Source: Tubulanus polymorphus
Taxonomy: Eukaryota; Nemertea; Palaeonemertea; Tubulaniformes; Tubulanidae
NCBI RefSeq assembly: GCF_964204645.1
Contig: NC_134025.1
Span: 21,978,001 to 22,042,000, forward strand
Direction: 5' to 3'
Length of the DNA stretch: 64,000 nucleotides
This document shows, one piece after another, positions 1 to 22,115 of the stretch (within the stretch, counting starts at the first letter, position 1; the number at the start of each line of letters is the position of its first letter). Below the pieces are notes generated by a model. The model had not been told where the DNA came from. It worked only from the letters and a program-made list of their open reading frames with translations, and did not search any database. The translations under genes were made by a program, and so were the position numbers.

Positions 1-97
1 GAAACCGCAGAAGAATGATAGAAGGGTGAAGGTTACAACACTCTGTAACGATTAGATCCACTGTAACGAATATCCGTCGATTGGATAACAGCCAGGG

Positions 98-928
98 TCA
101 GCCTAGTAAACTTTGACAGCTTGCATTGTGAGACGAACATTTTTTGCAGACGCATGTTTCGGCGTCGAACACCGTGTACGAAGGATCCGGGTGGTCGTGA
201 TGGCAATGTTTTAATCTAACAGTTCGAAATACTTTGTTGTCGTAGGAACACTGAGGGTGGTGACTGATCTTGTATGGACGATGGTAGGTACCCATCTGAA
301 AAAAAGAAGAAACTATACAATATATGATAACGGCAAGATAGCTTTCTCCGTTCCAGTGTTACAAAATCACGCGCCATGCAGTAGTCAATTCCCAAATACA
401 ATTAGTCGTTCATCACCGTACTTTGGCGGATGTGATCCCCATAAGTTGCTCATCCAATACAAAAGAAGAAGAATGTTACTACATAGGAAGAGAAAATAAA
501 GAAAAGCTTGATCATACCAGATAGAAGTGTTAGTAGTTAATATATCTACATAAGGAAGAGGCCGGCCAGCGAAAGGAACCAGTTACATTGAAAATCCAGC
601 GGCACAGCATAAGTGAGAAGAACGAAGTGACACAAGTGGTGGAGAATCTAGTGGAATAACAAGTGGTACAGATCGTAACCACAACAGATGCCTAGAGCGT
701 TGTTGTAAGAAACGTATAGCCTACCTCGTGGGAATCGCAAAGCCCCATACATATTTTGACTTTAACTACGTCGTAACAGTCTAATCTTTCGCCATTCGGC
801 AGAAAGTACGGTTTTTCAACCTGCATTTTACGGGTTTCTACGTGACAAGCTTGTAATAACGGGTCATTAGTTCCAGAAACACACGGCCATATCCACACTA
901 CACATATTACCATAAGCTGTGTTCTCAT
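98..928 (-). CDS. GPB5: Glycoprotein hormone beta-5 (thyrostimulin beta subunit)
   Basis: Two coding exons on the minus strand, 928-725 and 295-98 (stop included), joined in phase 0 by a GT-AG intron with a T-rich acceptor; 133 aa. Exon 1 opens with a signal peptide (Met-Arg-Thr-Gln, then a hydrophobic run ending near VSG) and carries the cystine-knot C-x-G-x-C motif as ICMGLCDSHE. Exon 2 carries PYKISHHPQCSY, the HC pair partner and the terminal TCVCKKC cluster. Ten cysteines after the signal peptide match the GPB5 pattern rather than GPA2, which lacks the CxCxxC spacing seen here. One N-glycosylation sequon (NAS) lies near the C-terminus. In animals GPB5 pairs with GPA2 as a secreted hormone acting on a leucine-rich-repeat GPCR. 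No GPA2 was found in the window; it could lie left of base 1. The intron falls just after the CxGxC motif, the place I expect from vertebrate GPB5. Confidence 0.9.
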
Positions 929-3900
929 TATACCCTACAAAAGATTATGACATACATTACAGAAAATGCGTGGGAAAAGCACTTTGAACGTTTCGTTCTA
1001 AAAAAAAAATTACCTTACACTAATTAAAATTAATTCACGAGGGCGTATGTAAATTCGATATAAGACGGTAAAACTTATCAATACCTTACACAATTCACGC
1101 GCGAGATATACGTAATTTAGTTTAAGCAATAACTGAAATGGGTGATAAGGATTCTGTCAGGGCGCGGGGGTGATGAGCTCGGTAAATATCAATCATCATA
1201 AAAACGTACGACTCCGGATTTTAGCGATTCTGTTGACCAATAAACGATACATTGTTTGAATAGGGTTGTTCAATTCTGCATAAGAGTTATTGGTTGGTAA
1301 ACATAATTTATTGTCGAATAATTCCATTTACACGCGCTCTTACGCGGAACAACGCACAGTACCGACCCATCCCGCGTAGGTAACTTTTGTTTTTGCAATA
1401 TCAAGTTTCCATAGCAATTAAATAGAATAGTGAAAACGAAAATATTTTCACTTGAACGTAGGAAATAATATCCGTGACAAATATCCATTGCTATGTCTAT
1501 GTATATCCAAGTAAAACATACGCTATGGGCGGATTTTAGCCAGGTTCATCCACACAATTACCGACACCTCTGATATTAGAGGAAAAATCGAACTGTTTAT
1601 TCATAATTTTATCGCGGACATTATCATGCAGCATGATTTCTTTCAGAATTTTTCAAGATGTTCTGGATACCAGCTCGTGCTACGACGATATAGTCACCTC
1701 CTTTGCGCAAAAGTACAGTTTCATCAGATTCGGAACAATGGAAGAGTGATTATCTTCCGACCGATTCGGAGTATCAATTTCTTTAGACGATGTCCACGTT
1801 CAGACCTTAACTCAAAGATTGCGGGTTGATATAAGCTCGGCATGTATACACAGCACGTTTTCAGCGGCCACCCACTCTTCAGATTAACATCCCGCCAGTA
1901 TCCAAACCCCCGACTAAGTGACAAAAATCCTCGAGAATTCTAATTTTGTCTAACAGCCGGAAAGGCTTTACACAGTCTTTAGGCACCAAACTGGGCAGCC
2001 GAAACCGGAAGACCTCGAAACGTCTTACGTAGATAGTTGTAGAAAGTTTGGCTTAATATTCAGAGCCAAGGTCGAAATGTCAAAGAAAACATTATCATCA
2101 AATGTTATTCAAGAAAATAATACAGATTATTATCATCATTATCATTATTGTCAAAACTTGTAGATTACCTGTTCCTCCAGAGAATATTACGGTTTCAGTC
2201 AATGCCGAATGAAAATGTATCATTTTCAACATAGTAGAACGTTTTCATTCGGGTATTTACGAAATGTATGGACAAAACATTAGTCATTCATAAACAACTG
2301 AATCAAATATATTCCTAATTCATTTTATATGATTCTGAACTGTTTTCCATTCAAATTCCTGTCGGCAGTGATAACTTGATGAAAGCAATTGTACACCTTA
2401 CCGAAATTAGAATTACAATTTCTATTTCGAGATATTGGATCGAAGAGCGCCTCGAAAAAAGTATCTAAAAAGCGTCCGTTTTCAACCTCAAAGGGAATTA
2501 TAGTGTAATTTCTCCCGACCAATGTTGGAAAAATGTTTTTGAAATTTGTATCATATCATCATTTAAACGTTTCAAAATAATGATGCGCGAAGCGTTTTTC
2601 TCCGCTTAAAAATCACGAAATCTAACCATTGTCATGTGACGTGGATATATAGATTATAATTGTCGATATGTTGTTTGTAAAAAAAAACACAAATCGTACG
2701 ACAATCAGAAAAAAAAGACAGAAAAAACCTAAAAGCAGGGAAAATTCGGGAAAAATTTCGGGGAAACGAGATATGTGGTTGTATTCATAATACGCGATTT
2801 CCTGCTGCTAAATATCACATTCGTTCCGTTTTTAGCAGATTCATGAAACAAACTTGATGACATTTTGGGTTCTCGGAAGATTCATAAGAATTTGACGAAA
2901 TCAATTTAGCTTATCAATTATTGCGGCACGAAACATCAAACATCTCTCGCTGAAGATATTTTTAGCCTAAAAAGTTACAGACCCTTCAGCTGCCGGTATA
3001 CATATTGAATCGGAATGGTATCATTTTTTCAGAAATCTGCTGTTTCCAACATAGCACAATACCAATGCGAAACAAAAATATTGTTATCTCACTCTACTGG
3101 CTGTTGATATTTCCCTCTCGGGTAAGATCTAAAGGTATTGTCGATGATGTCTAACATACACGACTTAGATCTCGCGGCGAATATTCGCAAAAAAAGGTTA
3201 ACGCTTTTACGGTAACGCATATAATGGCCGTCTTTCTTACCGCGGGGTATTGAAATTCGCGCATCTAAGTAGCGAAAAAGTAATGCATTTATATGAGGAT
3301 ATGACGTCATGCCTAACACAATAAACCACCCTATCGCTATTTAACTACTCCTACGCTACTGGCCCCGCTTTGACAGAAGGTTGATTTTGCTACGGGCGAT
3401 TATCTTAACTTGCTCGTAGGATTTTGTTCAAACATTATTCATCGCGAACGTCGCATTGTCTGAAATAGGTGAACGAATGATTTAAAAAAATGGTGATATC
3501 ATTGAAATATTCTGTAAATCCATAATCGACGTACGTACGTAACTGATAACCAGGTAATAGGAGTTCTGGTTAGGTTATCTCTAAACGTATATTTCAAAAT
3601 GTCCCCTGTTCTGTTCGCAAGACTGCCATTTTTCTGAACCGTGTAGATCTTCATCTGTAACGCGAATCCAATTCCGATCTGTCAAAAGTTATTATCAAAA
3701 CTTGCGCGAAACTCAAGTTCAAGTTTATTTAACCTTATGCTTTATATCTGCGTAGGTATTTCAGGATTTGCCAATGCCAAGACTACTCAAATTGAATCAA
3801 AAACTGATCGGCCCACTTGCTTGTTTACGCTACTTGACTTTGATTTTCACAAAGATGGATGAATATTTATTACTAGGCCTCGCTAGTTAACAAAAACGGA

Positions 3901-4457
3901 GCCTATTGGGACGAGAAATGTAAAAAAAATCTCATTAGAATTTCCTGTTGAAATAGTTTTAGATTGCTTTTTACGAATCCGTTGTGTACGTTTTAATTTT
4001 AGTTGTAAATTCTCGGCAAGCAACGGTTAATGGAAGTAGCAGGTGGGAGTTTGGAAAGATGTGTATTTTTTGTTTATTCTAACTCCACTTTTTAAAATGG
4101 ACTCAATAGGCGAATTGAGATTTTTAAAGATAATAGTTTCATTTTTAACAGCGATTAGATTTGTAAATATGAGATTGGCCAAATGAGATGCACAACTTCC
4201 AGAATTCCCACAACTTCTGGCTCGGTAAGGAAATATCAGCATATAACGGGTTTGTGTTTATGTCCGAGCGGTCAAAATATAATAAACTACTTGTTGACCT
4301 CTCACACCTCTGGATACGCCTGTCTTATATTTGTTAAGCTATCATCTTGTGTCATTAGGAGAATTTCATTTCTCGGAACTTTCATAATCGTGAATAACAC
4401 GTCTTGACCGTTTGGCCTCTTCTCTGGTCGATGGCAAATTTCGTATGCATAGATAAT
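929..4457. other. Intergenic, no recognised gene
   Basis: This is the 5' flank of GPB5. I see no recognisable protein family, RNA gene or long repeat. The stretch 1515-1829 is open on the plus strand with no start at its head, and the minus strand is partly open opposite it. The plus-strand sequence reads protein-like in two adjoining frames, as a decayed coding segment might, but I cannot name it. The remainder is AT-rich with short homopolymer runs. Confidence 0.5.
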
Positions 4458-4664
4458 AAAAAGGCCACTATATGCAAATTACAAGTATCAAAAACCGATA
4501 ATTTATTGTATCAAAAATATATATTGAAAAACACGACGTTTCGATCTCACCCTAGAGATCATCGTCAGGTACGTGTGTGACGATGATCTCTATAGGGTGA
4601 GATATATATACAATAAATTATCGATTTATGATACTTTCTGATAAATCTGTAAATAGTGGCTTTT
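4458..4664. repeat. Foldback (inverted-repeat) element
   Basis: About 207 bp of imperfect palindrome. The left arm begins AAAAGGCCACTA and the right arm ends TAGTGGCTTTT. Inner arms pair GATAATTTATTG with CAATAAATTATC, and CTCACCCTAGAGATCATCGT with its near complement in ACGATGATCTCTATAGGGTGAG. The central sequence carries the ACGTTTCGA ... ATCATCGTCAGG signature, also seen in the foldbacks at 45211 and 51798. It has no coding capacity and is probably a non-autonomous DNA element. Confidence 0.75.
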
Positions 4665-6598
4665 CATCATATCGTCTTCTCTCCACATTTGACTGTGGCT
4701 ATTTTACCCTCGTATGTTATCATATATAAAACCAACCGAGCCCTGCCATCGATTTTGTCGAATTTTCCCTATCCAGCGCGAGCTAATGAACGGCAACACC
4801 GTGGATAATCAACGAAGCTGGAAAAGGATTCGTTGCGATTTAATCTCATTCCCGAGCAACCACGCAATCACTGACGATCATCGCGGCATCTGGGCCCCGG
4901 CGTCTCGAAAATTCCCGAGACATTCCAGGAAATGTTGATTGAATGACGACATTGCCTTTCCAATTGGAAGAAATCTTAATGCGGTATGCGGAGATTATGC
5001 CACGATGGAAAATTATTCACACCATAGGAAAGAAAAGTGATGAAAGCTGATTATTCCCAGGATATTCAAACAGCTTGATCTATCGAGCGAACCTAGCCCA
5101 AAAAGTTGCTTCACACGCATAGCACTTCCCCTCTGACATGTAATCTTTTTCAAAGAATACCGACTCAGTTATCACATGTTATGTGACAAAATGGGTGTAC
5201 TTGCAATCGATAAGTGAGTGCCTTTAATTGACTCGTCTAATTAGTTTAGTTGGTGTACTCAGGCCCGTGTTAAGCTTTTCTGAGGGGCAGTTCTATTTCA
5301 AGAAAAAGGGTACTTATTTACAGTGAAAAAGGGCACTTTCCCATTGAAACGGACAGATCTTAAATATGATTTCTTAGATAACCTAACCTTAAACATCTAA
5401 CTTATAATTTTCATCACGTTACATCTATGATATCTGCCAAATATTCAACAATAAAACATTTTACTTATTGAACACATTACTGAATGATTGCTTTTCAACA
5501 TTTTTCAATAAAAACCATGAAAATTGTGTCCATATTTCGATAAATCTTGACCCGAATTTTTACACAGTCTTTTTGGAGGGTTTGAAAAAGTAAGGAGGTT
5601 CGTTCGCAACCCCCGAAACTCACCTCGGCACGGGCCCTCACTTGCCACTGGCCGCAAACTTTTCATTGGTCTATCATACCGCCAAAAATTTTTTTGTGCG
5701 GACAGTTGCTGAGCGGCAACCTGTCTGTCTCGACAACCAAACCCTGGCAAGCGAGGATGGCAGTATACTACCATGAATAACGGGTACGCGCTGAGATGTA
5801 ACTGCAAAAGCTGATGTCGTGATACGTTTTACGAAACCACGCATCGTGAATAAATCATATAAATACTCTCGTTTCTCTCATCAACCAGATGATTTAGGGG
5901 TCGGGCAGAAGCGTGTTGAATAATGGTTCATTTTCTCGAAATTGTGAGAAAAACCGGCCCAGATAATTACAGGGGGAGCAATTTTCGCGCGATTACAATC
6001 ACGCAGGCGTATATAAATTTCATTTAGCGTATTCTCACGACGTTGGCAGAGGCGACTGTTCCTAGACTGGATACGTTCTGACAATGAACGTGAAAATTTA
6101 GTTTATTTACTCTTCTTATTTACTCTTCTTTAGAAAATGATTCTTAGCTGTCGGCTATTTGAGTATGGTGGCTTATTCGGGGCCACAAAATATCCAATTG
6201 ATAAGAGAACGTTTAAAAAGAATTGTTGTCTACACATGCTAAAATCGACTATAGTTGTTTTCAGCAAGTTGTTTCCAGGACCTAAAATGTTGTCTTAATT
6301 GGCTGCTGAAATGAACGAAGTTGTTTTCAGCACGTGCTGAAACTATTTTTTGTTCAATCAGTTTGAAATTGTGTGGCCCGAATCCCTTAGTTAAGCATAT
6401 CTCTATTGAAATAAGTCAATAAGTCATGAGAATGGTCCACTGTAAAATGTGTAGGCTTGGTATGGCTTAAACTAGAACTACCATATGTGACAATGAAAAT
6501 TCAATCAGCTCTTCTTACACGGCACAGTTGAAACATTTACTTATTCCACTTTTAAAATTTGAATATGTAAATATAGGTATATCAAAATAATAATGTCC

Positions 6599-6784
6599 CT
6601 AGGACTCCGACCTACCAAGCAATACGTTGATGACGTCATACCATCGTTCGGTTCTCGCTTGTTCACAGATTCCGACAATGGAGCCATTCAAATCGTCGTA
6701 GTCTCTTCGAAGCGTAGTGCAATTAGCAAGTTTCCTACGAATTATTTCGTTATCCGATAGGTTTGTATATATACGGTGCTGGTA
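6599..6784 (-). other. Coding-like stretch, unassigned
   Basis: The minus strand is open for about 61 codons up to a TAG at 6599-6601, with codon use resembling the real exons nearby. It encodes a helix-prone segment that includes LSDNEIIRRKLANCTTLRRD and ERWYDVINVLLG, followed by possible GT donors at the end. The plus strand is also open from an ATG at 6593 to a TAG at 6758-6760 (55 aa). I recognise neither protein. It could be a single exon of an unidentified gene or chance. Confidence 0.2.
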
Positions 6785-7286
6785 TTAATATTCAATTGTC
6801 GCCAAAATGAGGATGCCGTTATTGCTAATAAAAGAGACTAATGTTGAAACATTGACTGCGGCTACGCCCTGTGGTGCACCGATGAGTCTAGAATAGAACT
6901 TGACCACTTAATGCGAAACAGGCGGTATACAAAATGAGCGGCATAATATGTGCGGCATGCAATTTCAGTTCAAAAATATCTTTCTTGTCTACGACAAATA
7001 GTTGTAGAGATTTTATGAATCTAGCCTAATCTAATCTATATCGTGATGAGATTTAATACATCAAGCCTCATTGGTTGTTTCATTTTAGTAAAGGATTATG
7101 CAAATAATCGTTTACGAAATAAAATTCTCTTTTAAAGAAATAGAAATTCCATTTAATCAAATTGGAAATGGTGTCGCGTATATGAAGTCCAATAAAGATC
7201 TTCGCGGAAACAGTCATTCGTTGTTGATCCACAGTGGAGGAGTGATACAAGATATTCGCTTTTTGTATTTTTTTTATCGTATTGTC

Positions 7287-7427
7287 TCATTTTACAGTGA
7301 GTAGGTGGGTTTCAAATTGATGGATCGACCTCGAAACTTCGTGGGACCCCACTGCCATCGCTAGGCACGCGCGCTCTTCGATACGATGGCGTCGATAATC
7401 ACCTGCGTCACCATAGATCGAAATCAT
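7287..7427 (-). other. Small open frame, unassigned (46 aa)
   Basis: On the minus strand an ATG at 7427 opens a 46-aa frame ending in TGA at 7287-7289. It begins MISIYGDAGDYRR and includes a helical-looking segment ERACLAMAVGSHEVSRSI. A GTAAAA that could act as a splice donor sits just before the stop. There is no family match from memory, and it has not been connected to other exons. Confidence 0.18.
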
Positions 7428-7807
7428 ACACGTTTCTTTGCAAATATGTTACTGAACACGGTGAGAACACCTACCAGTGCTTTGCCCACCAGTGGAACGC
7501 GATTAATATATATATATATATATATAAATATCAGAGTGTGAAACTCGTTCTCGGGTGAGGGTCAGAACTTCTTTCCTCTTTTCCAACCAGAAATGGATAC
7601 TAAGCATAGAACTCTATTCGGAAAAGATTGAAATTACAGAGGGTCACTAGGATTTTTAGAGGGGGAGGTAAGGACTAATAAAAGCAGAACTATGCTACTT
7701 CGCGCCGTAGCTGCCGTGCACCTAAGCCGAGCATTTATGAATCATGTTGCTTGAATGTTCTTGAATTTTAACCCTCTAGATGGGCTATGGCGGCACGCCG
7801 AAAAATC

Positions 7808-7842
<35 letters not shown>
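7808..7842. repeat. Trinucleotide microsatellite (GAT)n
   Basis: About eleven tandem GAT units, uninterrupted, in intergenic DNA. Confidence 0.95.
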
Positions 7843-7844
<2 letters not shown>

Positions 7845-9389
7845 AATGTATGGAAATTTACGAAAAAACCGTAATTCGTAATTCGGAACTTCGATTTAGC
7901 AATGGGGGTCGTCTGCACCCTCCGACCCTCTCTGGAGACTCCCATGAATAAAGACATTCTAAAATGACAATTCGATAGTAACTAGCATAGATAATCATAG
8001 ATTTCAGGGGCAGAATCGAGATTTTGAGAAAGGGAGAGCCAATGGACCAATTTGAAAACTATGATGATGCAGTAGGAGTGCAGCCGCCTGTCATGAGCGC
8101 CTAAGGCGCGAAGCACCTCATGGGTCCTCCCCGAGAAAATTCTGCAAATGCTTTCCTGGTGCATTCTGAATGCTTTTTCTGTCAAATTGTAGCGCAATGC
8201 ATCATTACATTGACATGATTGACTATGTTTTTGAAACGTTTGGTCGGCCCGGTCGGCCCGGTCGCCCCTCTTGATTTCTACATTCACAAGTAATACGCTA
8301 TCGCCAAAATCTGCGTTTAGCGATTAAAAATGAAGACGGAAGCTAATTGTGTTTAGTTGGTTTCGTTTCTAAAATTGGCCATATTTAAACTCCCACGACG
8401 CACATTTGGATGGTGCATGTATACGTTTAAGATAATTTTGAAGCGAATACACGTTGGAAATTTACACGTTTCGGTTTAACTAGGCTAATCTGCCATGTTC
8501 GGAGGTGACATTCAAACCGCTTCGGCGGATCGTTACATCCTCGACCAAGTACCGACACCGGAGTGGGGGTAATTACGAACTCGTGCCTACGACCTTGCGC
8601 ACGTAGAATAAAATCAGTAAATATCATAATCAGAAATGAACTTACCTAAACGGCGGCATCTACACGGCAAGCGCTACTTACATCCGTAAACAGAAGCCGG
8701 TTAACGCGTTGATCGACGTGGAAGAAAGAGCACATTCACCATCGCCATCTTTTACAAGTGACTGGCGACTGCGAAATACCAACAAGGCCTGCATTTTCTC
8801 GGGTGATAAGATCGGGGTTTTTTTAACACGACCCAAGAACCAGACGATGAAAAAGCCGAAGTCAATTCTTATCGTTATAAATGCGATACGGATTTTATTC
8901 CAATGACACGAAAAATGATTGATATGTTATAATTTATCATTACATTATGTAAAAAGCCTCACGCGAATATTTGTTCGAATTTAAGCAAATATACACGCTT
9001 TAAAACTACAGTCTTAAGTGTCATAAATGCACGCATGCATACAAAAATGGAGCTATTGGTGGTAAACGTAGATATCTTTCCTAATCAACTAATAATTATT
9101 ACCACCGCCTACGAGTGTATGCCCTACTGCCATTTATCTCGAAATAACACAAAAAGTGATGAACGGATTTCTGCGGAGTTTTCGAAATCGTCTCCTTACA
9201 CATCAGCACGTGCCCTTATTAAAATCAAGATTTTTAATCCCTTGAGTAAAAATTCTTTATTTCCAAATGAAAACTCTTAATGAGGGGATCATTCATTTAT
9301 TACGTACGCATTAGCGCAGGGGGGGGGGTCAATTTACTCAAAAATGGAGGGCCGATTGCCGTAACAGCTCAAAAGGACTAATGTATTCT

Positions 9390-9743
9390 ATGATCAAAAC
9401 TGAACTAAAGTTCGAACCACATTTGCATGACCTCCCTATTTCATTGCGACGCATATTGTGCCGGTTTAGATGTAGTAATCACTAACTACCGATTGAAACC
9501 GGTAGATATAGTAATACACCCCAAAACCAGAGATTTTGTTTAAAATGCAACCAAAATGCAATTGGAAATGAATATCACTTTTTATATGAATGTCCAGAAT
9601 ATACAATTCTAAGATCACAGTGCTTACCACAATTCTGTTTAACAAGACCTAGTCATTTTAAACTGATTACCCTTTTCAACTCCCCAAAAAATACTCTAGT
9701 CAAATTATGTAAGTTTCTGAAAGCGGCCTTTGAACCTCCATGA
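9390..9743 (+). pseudogene. LINE (non-LTR retrotransposon) ORF2 3' remnant
   Basis: The plus-strand frame from 9390 to a TGA at 9741-9743 reads as the C-terminal tail of a non-LTR retrotransposon ORF2: a segment like CRFRCSNH, then LPIETGRYSN, then the zinc-binding knuckle FCLKCNQNAIGNEYHFLYEC (C-x2-C-x9-H-x4-C), and an end KFLKAAFEPP. There is an in-frame TAA at 9483-9485, and the reverse transcriptase and endonuclease domains are absent, so this is a dead 5'-truncated copy. The following 3' UTR contains CTTTGTACAAAG and ends in AAATGAAATG-type tails, as expected for a LINE terminus. Confidence 0.85.
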
Positions 9744-9770
9744 TGTATCCCCCTAAATTACTAAATACTA

Positions 9771-9772
<2 letters not shown>

Positions 9773-9811
<39 letters not shown>
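9773..9811. repeat. Dinucleotide microsatellite (AT)n
   Basis: An AT run of about 39 bp followed directly by three GTAT units, in the 3' UTR of the LINE remnant. Confidence 0.9.
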
Positions 9812-9822
<11 letters not shown>

Positions 9823-10316
9823 TGCCACTATATTATATTATGTATTACATGAACGATATTTGTATACTGTACTTTGTACAAAGTTACAATAAATGAAATG
9901 AAATGAATGAATGAATGCAATTGCATACTGTAATGCTTAATGTATATGAGTAATGGCCGATTTTGCGTACAGGGGGAGGGGGTAGAAAGTCAAATTTTAT
10001 GCGTACGTAATAAATGAATGATCCCCCAGTAGTTTAGTACTACAGGATGAGTTTAAATGATCGAATTCAATAAACAAACTCCACCACCCCCCCTCTCCAA
10101 CAAAAAAGAATTTACTAGCTAAAGCAATATCATATTGTAGTATTTGTAATTGAAGGAATTTCTCTCAATTGAGACTGAATAACAATGACAATATGACCAT
10201 ATTGAAAAATGTTTGTTGAAATTTCGAAGCGAAATTCAACTTGGAGGGATTTTTACCAAGGGAGATTTTTACTTAGAGGGTTTCTACAGATGACCATTGT
10301 AACAGTCGAGGATGCA

Positions 10317-10418
10317 GTAAAGGGTGCCAATAAAAATGATATCCACTTCTCTTTTCTTCATAGGGAATCATTTTAGGCATCGAAGAATGGGCATCATTTT
10401 ATTTAGACACCCTTCTAC
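10317..10418. repeat. Small foldback element, about 100 bp
   Basis: The left arm GTAAAGGGTGCCAATAAAAA and the right arm, ending ATTTAGACACCCTTCTAC, are near reverse complements over about 22 bases. It has no coding capacity and looks like a MITE. Confidence 0.65.
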
Positions 10419-10993
10419 AGTATAACCCACACTTAACCTTCTTTTTAAAACATTCTTTAACGCTACAACGCCAAAAACACGTTCGACATTTCTGGACTCG
10501 GTTCCATAACTCTGGGTTAAGATAGGAAGGAATGAAAAAGACCAGGTTTTGAGTTAAATGCAGGCTACTTGCCAAGGTTCAGGAATACTTGCGCTATTTA
10601 CACCAAGATGAATTTACAGAATGAGATGACAATTCATATTTCCACAATGCTATTAGTTAAAAATCCATCCCTAAATTTACCAATGACTTCTTCATGAACT
10701 CGGAAAAATTTGTTAGCGTCAATTTGGATTATAGGCATAGCAGTCACCAATTTCTATTATAATTGAAAAAATTCAAATTTTATGCGTAAGTAATAAATGA
10801 TTGATCCCATTTCAATTACGATTACGCATTAAACCAGTCTAGATCGACGACGGAAAAATACAGAATCTGATAGAATGTAGTCCATAAGATAGATAAGCAT
10901 TCAGCAGCGAATTTTAGAAATCAACGCATTCATTATTAAAGTTTTTTTGCGGAATGAAGTTTGTAAAATGAATATTTAAGTGAAAAACTATCA

Positions 10994-11350
10994 ACAAGGT
11001 TCTTACAGGTTTCCTAATTTCGTTATCTATAACTTTTTCATAGCCAGATTATAGATTTTCCATACCCCTAAGTTACCCCTAACAGGCAATGGAGGCCCAT
11101 CCAAGGTAATTAAGTGCTAATTATCAATACCACCAACAGTGTTTTCATAAAACTTGTTATCAAATTGTAGTATGACATTTAGAATGACAAAATCCAATTT
11201 TGAGACCATTTTCTGATTTTCCATATGACGTTTTCCATAGCCATAGGGAAAAAAAAAAATTTCCATACTATAGCTTTTCCTTGGCCTGGGAAAAAATTCC
11301 TCTTATTCCAAAACTTTCCGCGAGTTCAAAGATCCTGTAAGAACCCTGTA
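10994..11350. repeat. Foldback element, about 357 bp
   Basis: The left end ACAAGGTTCTTACAGGTTTC and the right end GATCCTGTAAGAACCCTGTA form imperfect terminal inverted repeats. The interior repeats variants of TTTTCCATA and CATAGCC. It is probably non-autonomous. Confidence 0.6.
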
Positions 11351-12113
11351 TCACCGCTGTCAACTGCAGATATATATCGGGTTGAATTGTCGAATGGGAA
11401 TGATAAAAATAAAACGCGATATCAAATATCAAAGACACATGATATCGAGATATAATGCAGAAACGTACAATTAACGGAAATTATGCTCGTGACGTTTGAT
11501 GTAATTGCAATCCGAACTGCATGACGTATTCATTACGATAAGAGAAAAGGTCTGCCGATCTAGTTAGACGAGGCTTGCACTTTAAACGTTAATTACTGCA
11601 TTCAGCTGTTCGCGCAAAGATGGGTTCCGGATAAAGTATTCTCGTACTTTTACATTATCCGAGGCGTTTTAATCTAAGCAACTCGTGCAAACCTGCGTAC
11701 GGCGACAAATTAAATCGGCTCAATTAAAATGATTAAAATGAAACCATACGACAGACAATGAAGTAAATGAATATCTGAAAAGTTTTAGAGTTCATCTTCC
11801 GGGCGCCGTCATGCAGACGAGTTCCTCCAGTATGTACTGCGTTAGCTATATGTGGAATCTGCGAGTTCGTTACGAGTTCATAAATAGAAAATTAAGTTTC
11901 CACGTGCTCGTCTAACTTGTGGGCCAACCGATAAAGTATTCTCTAGCGCTTGAGCCGCCAAGCAAAACCCCTCATAAACGGGTTTACGAATAAAACCGGG
12001 AATTCGTGCACATTTATCAATCCATTGCACATCAACTTAGAAAGACGCTATCGCTAGCTGGCGAGATGAAAGTTATCCGCGTCGTTCGTCGAACGAAAGA
12101 AATCCACACGCAA

Positions 12114-22115
<10,002 letters not shown>

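Larger units (their letters stand above)
4665..9283. other. Intergenic, repeats and unassigned open stretches
   Basis: No gene could be identified. A possible foldback spans about 5261-5640, with GGCCCGTG near the left end and CACGGGCC near the right. There is a short TA run at 7506-7527 and a GAT run at 7808-7842. Several GC-richer islands (5600-5800, 5880-6090, 6599-6784, 7287-7427, 8430-8640) stand out from the AT-rich background. Two of them, entered separately, keep long open frames and could be exons of an unrecognised minus-strand gene, but no start-to-stop model could be assembled. Confidence 0.45.
9284..10026. mobile_element. Element bounded by perfect 27-bp inverted repeats
   Basis: The left end 9284-9310 (starts GGGGATCATTCATTTATTAC) and the right end 10000-10026 are exact reverse complements over 27 bases. 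Just inside both ends lie G-rich/C-rich runs. The interior holds a LINE 3' remnant (9390-9743), an AT run (about 9773-9811), a GTAT run, and a 3' tail of AAATG/AATG repeats near 9893-9917. No convincing target-site duplication is visible. A related right end without a visible partner recurs at 10785-10811. It reads either as a LINE inserted into a terminal-inverted-repeat element or as a chimeric non-autonomous element. Confidence 0.75.
10027..12113. other. Intergenic / NO66 3' flank with small inverted-repeat elements
   Basis: Holds the two foldback elements entered separately (10317-10418, 10994-11350) and a solo copy of the 9284-10026 terminal repeat at 10785-10811. The part nearest NO66 (about 11500-12110) is less AT-rich, and the phrase GATAAAGTATTCTC occurs twice in it (near 11630 and 11930). 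It probably includes the NO66 3' UTR. No coding region was recognised. Confidence 0.5.

Noticed and set aside
5505-5807. 100-aa minus-strand open frame
   Set aside because: No recognisable family, no signal peptide, partly inside a probable repeat bounded by GGCCCGTG/CACGGGCC; no splice context.
7982-8287. 101-aa minus-strand open frame
   Set aside because: Composition and the tandem GGTCGGCCC phrase suggest repeat-derived sequence; no family resemblance.
8427-8627. 66-aa minus-strand open frame in a GC-richer island
   Set aside because: Considered as an exon, but neither end has a convincing splice context and the peptide is not recognised.
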